A stretch of DNA of 64,000 bases, taken from positions 1 to 64,000 of the forward strand of contig NZ_FUZZ01000003.1 in the NCBI RefSeq assembly GCF_900168065.1, read 5' to 3'. The notes beneath the pieces were generated by a model. That model did no database searches. It saw nothing but the letters and a program-made list of their open reading frames with translations, and was not told the origin of the DNA. Position 1 is the first letter of the stretch. Each line of letters opens with the position of its first letter. This document shows, piece by piece, positions 27,170 to 35,205 of the stretch. This DNA is from Chitinophaga ginsengisegetis (GTDB lineage: Bacteria; Bacteroidota; Bacteroidia; Chitinophagales; Chitinophagaceae). Both the position numbers and the translations under genes were made by a program.

Positions 27170-28654
27170 TTAGAACTGGAAGTAAATCGGGATCATAGGT
27201 TGCGTGCTTTTTACCTGCACCAGCAACCAAATGAAAGCTACCATGATGGCTACGCTACCTGCTACCGGGATACGTCCCAGTATTTTCTCTACAGAAAATT
27301 CCACTTTTGAAGGCAGGAAATGTAATATGAAGCCAAGTATCATCACCCAGAATACAGCGGTGTAGCCGTTGTACAGCTCCAGCGCAATTTCTGGCTGGAA
27401 GTCATATACCACCTGGTGGATCAGCGACCACGCATCGTGGAAAGTAGATGCCTTGAAGAATACCCAGCAGAAACACACAAAGTGGAATGTGATAAGCACA
27501 CCGAGGACTTTCAGAAAACTGGCTTTCCACCCGGTGATCACTGTTTTGCTTTTCTTCAGGTAGTCGATACGCACTTTGTCGAGCGCCAGTGCACCGCCGT
27601 GCATCGCTCCCCAGAAAATAAAGTTCCAGCTGGCGCCATGCCAGAAGCCACCAATCAGCATCGTCAGCGCCAGGTTAACATACTGGCGCACCTTGCCTTT
27701 GCGGTTACCGCCCAGCGGTATATACAGGTAATCCCTCAGCCAGCTGGACAGGGAAATATGCCAGCGGCGCCAGAACTCTGTAATGGAAGAACTCTGGTAA
27801 GGAGAATCGAAGTTAGGCGGAATTTTAAAACCGGTCCACCGGGCAATACCCAATGCCATATCAGAATAACCGGAGAAGTCACAATAAATCACCAACGCAT
27901 AGCCATACACGCCCATCAAACATTCCAGGCCCGTATGCTTGCTGGGATCATCAAAAATATATTGTACGAAGTTCTGATAAATGAAATCCGAGATCACAAT
28001 CTTTTTGAACAATCCCCCCATTATCAGGTACATCCCCTTGCCAATATCCTCTGAGCTGAGACGGTAAGGCATCGAGATCTGCGGGATAAAATCTGCCGCA
28101 CGCACAATAGGCCCCATCATCAGTTTCGGGAAGAAAGACAGGAAAAAAAGATAATCCATGAAATTATCTACCGGCTTAATTTCATCCCGGTAAACATCTA
28201 TGGTATAGCTAAGATTTTCGAAAGTATAGAAGGAGATACCAATAGGCAGGATCAGCTTCAGCGTGGAAATATGCCCCGCTGTGATGTCGTTGATCATCCC
28301 TATAAAGAAGTTGGTGTATTTGAAATAAAACAGCAGCCCTATATTCAAAAAGATACTTAGTACCAGCAGGGATTTCTTCACTTTTTTGTCGGGGCTTTCA
28401 TGGATCCATCTCGACAAATTAAAATCCACAATCGCTGAAAGTATGACCAGTCCTACGTAATAGCCGCAGGCTTTATAAAAGAAATAGAGGGAGAATACCG
28501 TATACACCCATACCCTGGCAGTTTTATTCCTGCTTACCAGCAGGTAACACATCAGGAATATCGCAAAATAATAAAAGAAGAACCCACTGTTAAAAAGGAC
28601 CGGGTCTGACTCATGGTACGACAGTTCGTATAGCAGTTTATTAATGTCGATCAT
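27170..28654 (-). CDS. MBOAT-family membrane O-acyltransferase (AlgI/PatA-like)
   Basis: This multi-pass membrane protein of 494 residues is predicted to move acyl groups (normally acetyl) across the inner membrane for attachment to an extracellular polymer. It has many membrane helices, the TEFWRRWHISLSSWLRDYLYIPLGG block (His299) and the catalytic-site block GGFWHGASWNFIFWGAMHGG (His339, His352). It is the last gene of a four-gene minus-strand operon, overlapping the preceding SGNH gene by 14 bases. The partners (two SGNH proteins and a glucosaminidase) suggest O-acetylation of peptidoglycan or of an exopolysaccharide. Confidence 0.92.
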   Translation of the reverse strand: MIDINKLLYELSYHESDPVLFNSGFFFYYFAIFLMCYLLVSRNKTARVWVYTVFSLYFFYKACGYYVGLVILSAIVDFNLSRWIHESPDKKVKKSLLVLSIFLNIGLLFYFKYTNFFIGMINDITAGHISTLKLILPIGISFYTFENLSYTIDVYRDEIKPVDNFMDYLFFLSFFPKLMMGPIVRAADFIPQISMPYRLSSEDIGKGMYLIMGGLFKKIVISDFIYQNFVQYIFDDPSKHTGLECLMGVYGYALVIYCDFSGYSDMALGIARWTGFKIPPNFDSPYQSSSITEFWRRWHISLSSWLRDYLYIPLGGNRKGKVRQYVNLALTMLIGGFWHGASWNFIFWGAMHGGALALDKVRIDYLKKSKTVITGWKASFLKVLGVLITFHFVCFCWVFFKASTFHDAWSLIHQVVYDFQPEIALELYNGYTAVFWVMILGFILHFLPSKVEFSVEKILGRIPVAGSVAIMVAFIWLLVQVKSTQPMIPIYFQF

Positions 28655-29927
28655 TGGAGGTTACTGGATTTTTCTTTGTTTGCTGTAGATAATGTGTATA
28701 AGAACGTTGCAGGGCTTCATATAATAATTGTCCCTGTAACTGATATCCTCTTGCATTAAAGTGAATATGGTCGGGCGCCCATGCTCCTGCAAATCTACCT
28801 TTCTGCGCTTTATTCACCGCATTAAAATTCCAGCAGGCAATGCCATGTTGCCGGGCATATCCCATGATTTGCTGCGTTACCATAGAGATATACGGATTGG
28901 GATAATACGCAGTGCTATATATCGTTCTGTATTTCTTTTTACCTACTTTTTTCCGGGTGGCTTTCCGCACCGCACGCATACAATCCGGTGGCGTGGTAAG
29001 CAGGATATTTACGGAAGGATCCTGTTCCCGGATGAGCGTTACTGTTTTATCTATTTCATCCCTGAAGGCCAGCGGGTCCATTCTGCCGCCATAGGCTTCA
29101 TTGGTGCCCAGGGAAATGATGACCAGTTTGGGTTTCAGCACAGCCATTTGTGCCAGCAGGATGTTGCTGATTTCATTGTAGTGTTGAAACATGGCGCCGT
29201 TGATGCCTACGCTGTGGTACAGCACCCCGTTGCGGCTGTTTTCCATAATGGCGCCGTAAAACCTGAAAGGACCGCTACCGGTGCCTTCCCATCTTGCCTG
29301 GAAAGACTGCGACGTTTGTAAAAAATCGAGGGTTGCTTTGCTCAGGGTGGAAGAACCGGGAAAAGGTGCAGGCGTTACCGTTACAGTAGCATCCGGCACT
29401 ACTAATGTGTTGTTGGTATTTCCGGCGTCATACAGCAGCGTTACTTTACGGAAGCTATTATCCATCGCACCGTCTGTTTTACCGGCGAAAGACAAAGTAG
29501 GTGCATCATTCTGGGAAATGATGGCAATTGCACCGGGCCCCAGTACATCAGACTTATTACGATCTACTACTCTTTCCGATGCCCATCTTACGGTGCTGTT
29601 CCACTTAAAATCTTCCGGGCCGTTAGTACCGGCCAGGTTGTAGGGGAAAACAAATCCCCTGCCTGCATAACCAAACTGGTTCTGCAACAGGGAAGCAACC
29701 GTTAGTGGGAAATAGCCTGCCTGCACATGTGAGTCGCCCAGGTGCAGGATGGATATTACATTACTATCTGCTTCATAGAGCGAGGAAAAAACACGATACA
29801 AGGCAGTATCCTGCTGGATAGCGCCGGCATCTGCCGATTGTTGTGCATAAGTTGTAAATCCGCTGAGTATCAGTAAAAGCACTGCCACCCATTTCGCGCT
29901 AAGGTTGTTGTGCCTGACTGTATTCAT
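28641..29927 (-). CDS. Secreted SGNH/GDSL hydrolase
   Basis: This exported protein of 428 residues has a signal peptide ending near TTYAQ (about residue 29). SGNH blocks are visible: LHLGDSHVQAG with nucleophile Ser66, the Gly block around residues 245-260, SLGTNEAYGG in place of GxND, and the C-terminal DHIHFNARGY with the Asp-x-x-His pair. In MBOAT systems such proteins transfer or remove acetyl groups on the periplasmic side. It overlaps the upstream gene by 29 bases and the downstream MBOAT gene by 14, which suggests translational coupling. Confidence 0.88.
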   Translation of the reverse strand: MNTVRHNNLSAKWVAVLLLILSGFTTYAQQSADAGAIQQDTALYRVFSSLYEADSNVISILHLGDSHVQAGYFPLTVASLLQNQFGYAGRGFVFPYNLAGTNGPEDFKWNSTVRWASERVVDRNKSDVLGPGAIAIISQNDAPTLSFAGKTDGAMDNSFRKVTLLYDAGNTNNTLVVPDATVTVTPAPFPGSSTLSKATLDFLQTSQSFQARWEGTGSGPFRFYGAIMENSRNGVLYHSVGINGAMFQHYNEISNILLAQMAVLKPKLVIISLGTNEAYGGRMDPLAFRDEIDKTVTLIREQDPSVNILLTTPPDCMRAVRKATRKKVGKKKYRTIYSTAYYPNPYISMVTQQIMGYARQHGIACWNFNAVNKAQKGRFAGAWAPDHIHFNARGYQLQGQLLYEALQRSYTHYLQQTKKNPVTSNDRH

Positions 29928-31299
29928 TCATAATAGCTTTGTAAAGCAGCGATCCTACTTTGGCTGCTCCCGTTCTGTTAAAGTGTGTATAGTCCTTGTT
30001 GGCCATCACAGTGTCTCCCTCTACCCACTTTACCATAGCGCCTTCTCCGCCCATAGCGGCGAAAAGGTTCCAGTAGGCTGTACCGTGGCTGGCGGCCAGG
30101 TTGTGCTGAACTTTCAGCAATGCTTCCACACCGGGTGCAGTAATATATTTGTCGGCTTTTCTGTAAGATTTATCGGCAGTACCAATGATCAGGAATGAAG
30201 TCGCCGGCAGATCCTGGCGAAGTGAGTCCATCACCTTCTTCATCGGGCGTTCATACCAGCTGTAGTCGGTAAGTTCCGGACGGAACAACACATTGGCGCC
30301 GTAATGCATTACCACCAGGTCGTAAGGCCGTTCCTGCTGCATGCGACGGATCATATTGGCAGACAAGCGGCCCAGTTCCACGCCGCTAATACCTCTGAAC
30401 GAATAGTTATCTACATACACACCATCCCCGTTTTCAAAGCAAACACCATAAAAAGGCATGGCGCTGCCAGCATTGCGGAGCGTTACGGACGTGGCGCCGG
30501 TATCCTGCTGCAGATCCAGCCTGTTCACCGGTTCAGTGCCTGAAATCGTATAGGCTTTATCGTTAATAGTAATGGTGCCGGCTTCAGCAGGACCGTACAA
30601 TACAGACACTTCGCTGAATTTATCGAGCAATGGCTTTTTCACAGGAGAATACTTCACCCAGCTGTTTCCGCCAGGATAAAAAGTATGTCCGGATAAACCC
30701 AGGGTGACATTAGATGGTGGTGAATTCTTATAGTGATAATCTTTCCAGTCGGTAGAAAAAGTATGCGTGATAGTAGTTCTGAAAGAGGCTACCACAGAGG
30801 TTACGGGAACAAATCCTACGCCTCCTCCACCGAAGTAATGCTGTAAGCTGTCGCGCAGATCACCGGTGATCAGGTCGCCTTCAATCATGGAGTCGCCGAA
30901 ATAGGCAATCCTTACTTTGCGGCGCTTACCGGCTTTCAGTTCTTTGAGGGCGGTGAGGAATTGTTTCATCCCAACGATGGAATCGCCGGGCACCGGGGAA
31001 GCATATTCCATAATGCCGGTATACGACATGAAGTCGTGGGTATGATCCGGGTTAGGCACATTTGGATTAGCATGGGTGCTATCTAAACCAGAAAGCTTAC
31101 TGCTGTCGTTGCCGGCTGCAGTAAGCTTTTGATCGTCCGGGGAAGTGGAATTTGTTCTCAGGTCTGATAACATATCCAGCTTCCGGAATTGAAAGTCTTT
31201 GTATGAAAAAGTGTAATTGAGCTGTGAAAGCCCTACTACACAAACTAAAGTTCCTAAAATAATATAAAACGGATAGGCAGACTTATTTTTGCCGGACAT
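29899..31299 (-). CDS. Membrane-anchored SGNH hydrolase-like protein
   Basis: This protein of 466 residues has an N-terminal membrane anchor (about residues 10-28) and a low-complexity periplasmic linker to about residue 115. The SGNH domain shows IAYFGDSMIEGD with nucleophile Ser137, VMHYGANVLF at the Asn block, and DYTHFNRTGA with the Asp/His pair near the end. It may be the second periplasmic component of the acylation system, comparable in position to AlgJ/AlgX or PatB; orthology is not claimed. Its start lies 20 bases after the glucosaminidase stop. Confidence 0.86.
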   Translation of the reverse strand: MSGKNKSAYPFYIILGTLVCVVGLSQLNYTFSYKDFQFRKLDMLSDLRTNSTSPDDQKLTAAGNDSSKLSGLDSTHANPNVPNPDHTHDFMSYTGIMEYASPVPGDSIVGMKQFLTALKELKAGKRRKVRIAYFGDSMIEGDLITGDLRDSLQHYFGGGGVGFVPVTSVVASFRTTITHTFSTDWKDYHYKNSPPSNVTLGLSGHTFYPGGNSWVKYSPVKKPLLDKFSEVSVLYGPAEAGTITINDKAYTISGTEPVNRLDLQQDTGATSVTLRNAGSAMPFYGVCFENGDGVYVDNYSFRGISGVELGRLSANMIRRMQQERPYDLVVMHYGANVLFRPELTDYSWYERPMKKVMDSLRQDLPATSFLIIGTADKSYRKADKYITAPGVEALLKVQHNLAASHGTAYWNLFAAMGGEGAMVKWVEGDTVMANKDYTHFNRTGAAKVGSLLYKAIMNEYSQAQQP

Positions 31300-31319
31300 A
31301 GTTTATGATCTGTTGCACA

Positions 31320-31895
31320 TCACTGATCGCCTGCTGCCGGCATGCCTACGGTTAACCATTTTTCTGATTCCGTTGCCACGCTATCCATACTTGCGTCCAG
31401 CTTATACAATTTATAGCGGTTAATAATATTTGTCACTCGTTTGATCCATTCATGGCCGGCAGATGAATAACCGCTATGGTTCATTTTTTTGAGCCACAGC
31501 GTAAATTCGGGGTTTCCCTTCATTTCGCCGAACCATTTCTTACGTGCCAGTACTTCCACAAAATGCTCATAGGAAGCCATGTCTGACACATATTGCTTGT
31601 ACACTGACCGGGCTCCTGGCTTTGCCTTGGAAATGTTATTTTTCCCTACAATCCCGAAGTGGTTGTGCAGCACCTTTGCATTTCTACTTGTTCCGGTGCC
31701 TGATTCCAGCATAGCTATCCCCAGGATAACACTTGCCGGGATACCAGTTTCCTGCATCAATTCTACAGAAACCGGTTTAAATTTCTTTAAATAACTGTTT
31801 GTGGATTGTTGTGCAAACCCAACATTGCTGAGCATTAGCAATAATAACACCGCGCATAACCATACTGTCCTCTTAAAGAATGTTGAAATTCTCAT
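31320..31895 (-). CDS. Secreted glucosaminidase (FlgJ/LytG-like peptidoglycan hydrolase)
   Basis: This protein of 191 residues from the chosen start MRISTFFKRTVWLCAVLLL carries a strong signal peptide ending near GFAQ. An in-frame start at 31946 would add 17 polar residues and cannot be excluded. The mature part is a single endo-beta-N-acetylglucosaminidase domain: QETGIPASVILGIAMLESGTG, where the Glu of LES is the likely acid, then NHFGIVGK and the YASYEHFV-like segment (here MASYEHFV). It is first in the operon with two SGNH genes and the MBOAT gene, pointing to joint cleavage and O-acylation of cell-wall glycan. The upstream gap 31947-32200 carries a long hairpin but no clear promoter. Confidence 0.88.
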   Translation of the reverse strand: MRISTFFKRTVWLCAVLLLLMLSNVGFAQQSTNSYLKKFKPVSVELMQETGIPASVILGIAMLESGTGTSRNAKVLHNHFGIVGKNNISKAKPGARSVYKQYVSDMASYEHFVEVLARKKWFGEMKGNPEFTLWLKKMNHSGYSSAGHEWIKRVTNIINRYKLYKLDASMDSVATESEKWLTVGMPAAGDQ

Positions 31896-32076
31896 GGTAG
31901 TATTTTTTGATACAGGTGATAGTTCCTTCTTTGTTTTCAGCATCATTTCTTACCTCACATATCAACGATGATCACACCGCAATATTACTTTAAAAATTTA
32001 AACAATACGTTCTCCTCTTTTTCTTATCTAACCCGTTAATCTCTTGTTAAAAAAAATTGTACCTCTTATTTGTGCC

Positions 32077-32117
32077 AATCCCCTTTGATGCGGCACCTTG
32101 CCATATCAAAGGGGATT
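32077..32117 (-). terminator. Long hairpin downstream of aspS
   Basis: A perfect 13-bp stem (AATCCCCTTTGAT with ATCAAAGGGGATT) encloses a smaller GGCA/TGCC hairpin. On the minus strand no T run follows, so it may be a weak terminator, an mRNA 3'-end stabiliser or an attenuator between aspS and the glucosaminidase operon. Confidence 0.4.
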
Positions 32118-32200
32118 TTAGCGACAAAAGCATTCTCTTTTGCAAAGACCATGCCGGCAATAGCAGCTTCTGCCATTTAACTGGTGGCAGCTGTACTGAA

Positions 32201-33952
32201 CTATTGCTTTACCAGACTGATCTTCAATTCGTTAAGCTGTACCTGGTCTATTGCAGCGGGTGCATCCAGCATTACATCGCGTCCGGAATTATTTTTCGGG
32301 AAAGCGATAAAGTCGCGGATACTTTCACTGCCACCTAACAGCGAACACAGGCGGTCAAATCCAAAGGCAATGCCTCCATGTGGCGGTGCACCATATTCAA
32401 ATGCACCTAACAGGAAGCCAAATTTATGTTCTGCCTCTTCCTTGCTCATTCCCAGGGCTGCAAACATTTTCTGCTGCAGGTCGCGCTGGAAAATACGGAT
32501 AGAACCACCCCCTACTTCTGTGCCGTTTAAAACTATATCGTAGGCGTTAGCCTTAATTTTAGCGTATTGTGAAGGATCATCCATCAGGGCAATCTGCTCT
32601 GGCTTTGGTGACGTAAACGGATGGTGACGGGCCACCCAGCGGTTTTCCTCTTCGGCGTATTCAAATAACGGAAAGTCTATAACCCACAACGGTTTAAAGT
32701 CGTTTTTGTTGCGTAAACCGAGGCGTTCACCCATTTCCAGGCGGAGTTCGCTGGCAGCTTTACGGGTACGCTCTTCCTTGCCAGCCAGCACCAGGATGAG
32801 ATCTCCGGGTTGCGCCTGACATTTTTGCGCCCATAACTTCAGCTGTTCTTCGTCAAAAAACTTATCCACAGAGCTCTTCAGTGTACCATCTGCGTTATAC
32901 CTGACATAGATGAGCCCGCTCATGCCTATCTGCGGACGTTTTACCCAGTCGGTCAGTTCATCCAGCTGCTTGCGGGTGTATTCAGCACAACCTTTGGCAG
33001 CAATAGCCACTACCAGTTCTGCATCATCAAATACTTTAAAGCCTTTATTCTTTGCGGTATCGTTCAGGTTTACCAGCTTCATTTCAAAGCGGATATCCGG
33101 TTTGTCGTTACCATAATATTCCATCGCATCGTCGAAGGTCATCCGTGGGAAAGCATCCGGGAACTCGATTCCTTTTATTTCCCTGAAGATATGCTTCAGC
33201 ATATGCTCAAAGGTGCTCAGAATGTCTTCCTGGTCCACAAAGCTCATTTCACAGTCGATCTGTGTAAACTCCGGCTGGCGATCTGCGCGCAGATCCTCAT
33301 CCCTGAAGCATTTTACGATCTGGTAGTAACGGTCGTATCCACTCACCATCAGCAATTGCTTAAAGGTTTGCGGCGACTGTGGCAGTGCATAGAACTCGTT
33401 GGGGTTCATGCGGCTGGGCACTACGAAATCGCGGGCGCCTTCCGGGGTAGATTTGATCAGGAAAGGCGTTTCTATATCCATAAAACCAGCGGTGTGCAGG
33501 TAGTTACGTGCAGCACGTCCTACCTGGTAGCGCAGTTCCAGGTTTTGTCTTACAATATTACGGCGCAGATCAAGGAAGCGATATTTCATCCGCAGCTCAT
33601 CTCCTCCGTCGGTATCATCCTGCAAGGTAAACGGCGGTGTTTTAGCCGCGTTGAGGATGGTAAAATCGCTCACTGTGATTTCGATATCACCAGTAGGGAT
33701 GTTTTTATTTTTATTGGAACGCTCGGTTACAGTACCTTTTACCTGGATTACAAATTCACGGCCCAGCGGCTGTGCGTCCAGTTTTGCATTCAGGCTTTCG
33801 CCGAACAGCAATTGAGTAATACCATAACGGTCTCGCAGATCAAAAAAATTGATACTGCCAAACTTTCTTACTGTCTGTATCCATCCGGCCAAAGTTACTT
33901 CCTGGCCCACCTGTTCCATTCGTAATTCCCCGCAAGTGTGCGTCCTATACAT
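32201..33952 (-). CDS. aspS: Aspartyl-tRNA synthetase
   Basis: This cytosolic class II synthetase of 583 residues, the usual bacterial length, charges tRNA-Asp. The N-terminal OB-fold anticodon-binding domain (about 1-105) is followed by the catalytic core with motif 2 (FRDEDLRADRQPEFTQID), the bacterial insertion domain (GAD) in the middle, and motif 3 with GIAFGFDRLC near residue 535. The start ATG is at 33952. Whether the enzyme is discriminating or also charges tRNA-Asn cannot be judged from this window. A candidate promoter element lies 103 bases upstream. Confidence 0.97.
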   Translation of the reverse strand: MYRTHTCGELRMEQVGQEVTLAGWIQTVRKFGSINFFDLRDRYGITQLLFGESLNAKLDAQPLGREFVIQVKGTVTERSNKNKNIPTGDIEITVSDFTILNAAKTPPFTLQDDTDGGDELRMKYRFLDLRRNIVRQNLELRYQVGRAARNYLHTAGFMDIETPFLIKSTPEGARDFVVPSRMNPNEFYALPQSPQTFKQLLMVSGYDRYYQIVKCFRDEDLRADRQPEFTQIDCEMSFVDQEDILSTFEHMLKHIFREIKGIEFPDAFPRMTFDDAMEYYGNDKPDIRFEMKLVNLNDTAKNKGFKVFDDAELVVAIAAKGCAEYTRKQLDELTDWVKRPQIGMSGLIYVRYNADGTLKSSVDKFFDEEQLKLWAQKCQAQPGDLILVLAGKEERTRKAASELRLEMGERLGLRNKNDFKPLWVIDFPLFEYAEEENRWVARHHPFTSPKPEQIALMDDPSQYAKIKANAYDIVLNGTEVGGGSIRIFQRDLQQKMFAALGMSKEEAEHKFGFLLGAFEYGAPPHGGIAFGFDRLCSLLGGSESIRDFIAFPKNNSGRDVMLDAPAAIDQVQLNELKISLVKQ

Positions 33953-34054
33953 GCGTAAATAATTGATTTAGTTAGTTTTATGGTTGAATTACGGGACAAG
34001 TAATCATCAATTGGCGACCACTGTCCAGTTGTTCACTTATACCCATAAGGGGGG

Positions 34055-34062
34055 CAAAGATA
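34055..34062 (-). promoter_or_regulatory. Candidate promoter -7 element of aspS
   Basis: TATCTTTG on the minus strand is an exact TAnnTTTG match, giving a leader of about 96 nt. A short hairpin (ATCGGGCA/TGCCCGAT, 34071-34091) sits just past the oxidoreductase stop and next to this promoter. Confidence 0.4.
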
Positions 34063-34096
34063 CGGTTTGGATCGGGCATTTTGTGCCCGATGTATG

Positions 34097-35131
34097 TTAA
34101 AAATATCGCCTGAGGTCTATTTCCGGCATCAGTGGCGCATCAGCAACCAGCACATCCCTGAAGTGAGCCGCCATAAAAGGCGCCAGCGAGCAGCCTTTTG
34201 TTCCAAGCCCGTTAAATAGTCCGACAGACGGCAATGCCGGGTGAAAACCGGCTATCGGGCGACGGTCGTTTCCCGATGGCCGCACTGCCGACAACTGGTC
34301 CACTATTTCATAAGGCGCCTTTAACAGCTGTACGAGGCTCTTCTCCAGCACTTCCCGCTGTTTTGCCGTTGGATGGTCATCTTCATAATCCCACACGAAA
34401 GAAGACCCCGCCCAGAACAATCCATTGTCCTGCGGCACCAGCGTAATCCCTTTCTTTATAATGTCCCCGGTTTCCAGCCCTGGTATCTTCACCAGCAATA
34501 CTTCTCCTTTATTGGGCAAAAATTTTATCTCCTTAAAAAAAGGAAGCCCGGTAGTACCTACCCCATCGCAGAAAATAATTTTACTGGCGGTAATATCTTT
34601 ATAGGTAACTCCTTCTTCCGAAATTTCCAGGCCGGCCACATCCAGGTGAATTTCCAGCAGCGCTTCCTGCGCCTGTAAATACTGCCGGTAAGCCGGCAAT
34701 AAGGTACGGAGATTCACCGTAGCGCCATGTACAACAGCCGCGCCGTAAGGCTGATCCAGGAAGGCTTCATATTTCAATGCCGCCGGCAACTCCGTATATT
34801 CATTACCGGTAGTTTTATTCAGAAAGGCTTCCCGCATCTGCAGCGAAGGAAAAACTGTCCATAGCTCACGCTCCGTAAAAACCGGTACTTGCAGCAAATC
34901 CGACAACTCCCTGTAGGTAGTTTTTGCGAAAGGGTAAATAGTGTCATACATCCAGGCTGGCTCAAACCTGCGGCCAGATACCGGGTTAATGATCCCTGCA
35001 GCCACCCTGGAAGCGCTGTTGGACTTGGCATCATCGATAACAATTACTTTTTTTCCTGCCTGTAACAGGAACCAGCTTAACATGGTTCCTGCAATTCCCT
35101 GCCCTATGATAAGGTAATCTGCTTTCCTCAT
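34097..35131 (-). CDS. FAD-dependent oxidoreductase (DAO family)
   Basis: This flavoprotein has 344 residues from ATG 35131. The N-terminal dinucleotide-binding motif YLIIGQGIAGTMLSWFLL (GxGxxG) follows directly. An in-frame start at 35179 was rejected because it falls inside the terminator hairpin of the upstream gene. Further DAO-family features are SRVAAGIINPVSGRR, the WAGSSFVWDYED region and the C-terminal RPIAGFHPALPSVGLFNGLGTKG block that contacts FAD. The family oxidises amine substrates such as glycine or D-amino acids; the substrate here is unknown. No thiamine-pathway or other telling neighbour is present. Confidence 0.88.
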   Translation of the reverse strand: MRKADYLIIGQGIAGTMLSWFLLQAGKKVIVIDDAKSNSASRVAAGIINPVSGRRFEPAWMYDTIYPFAKTTYRELSDLLQVPVFTERELWTVFPSLQMREAFLNKTTGNEYTELPAALKYEAFLDQPYGAAVVHGATVNLRTLLPAYRQYLQAQEALLEIHLDVAGLEISEEGVTYKDITASKIIFCDGVGTTGLPFFKEIKFLPNKGEVLLVKIPGLETGDIIKKGITLVPQDNGLFWAGSSFVWDYEDDHPTAKQREVLEKSLVQLLKAPYEIVDQLSAVRPSGNDRRPIAGFHPALPSVGLFNGLGTKGCSLAPFMAAHFRDVLVADAPLMPEIDLRRYF

Positions 35132-35148
35132 ATCCTCAAAAATAGCAA

Positions 35149-35182
35149 TAAAAAAAGGGCTGATGGAGATGTCCATCAACCC
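35149..35182 (-). terminator. Terminator after the alpha-2-macroglobulin gene
   Basis: Inverted repeat with 11-bp arms (35157-35167 with 35172-35182, one G-T pair) is followed on the minus strand by a run of T. It lies 24 bases past the stop of the macroglobulin gene. Confidence 0.85.
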
Positions 35183-35205
35183 TTCTGAAACTATATGGCA
35201 ATAAT

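Noticed and set aside
35132..35179. Upstream start of the FAD oxidoreductase
   Set aside because: The ATG lies in the terminator hairpin of the preceding gene, and the family starts right before the GxGxxG strand.
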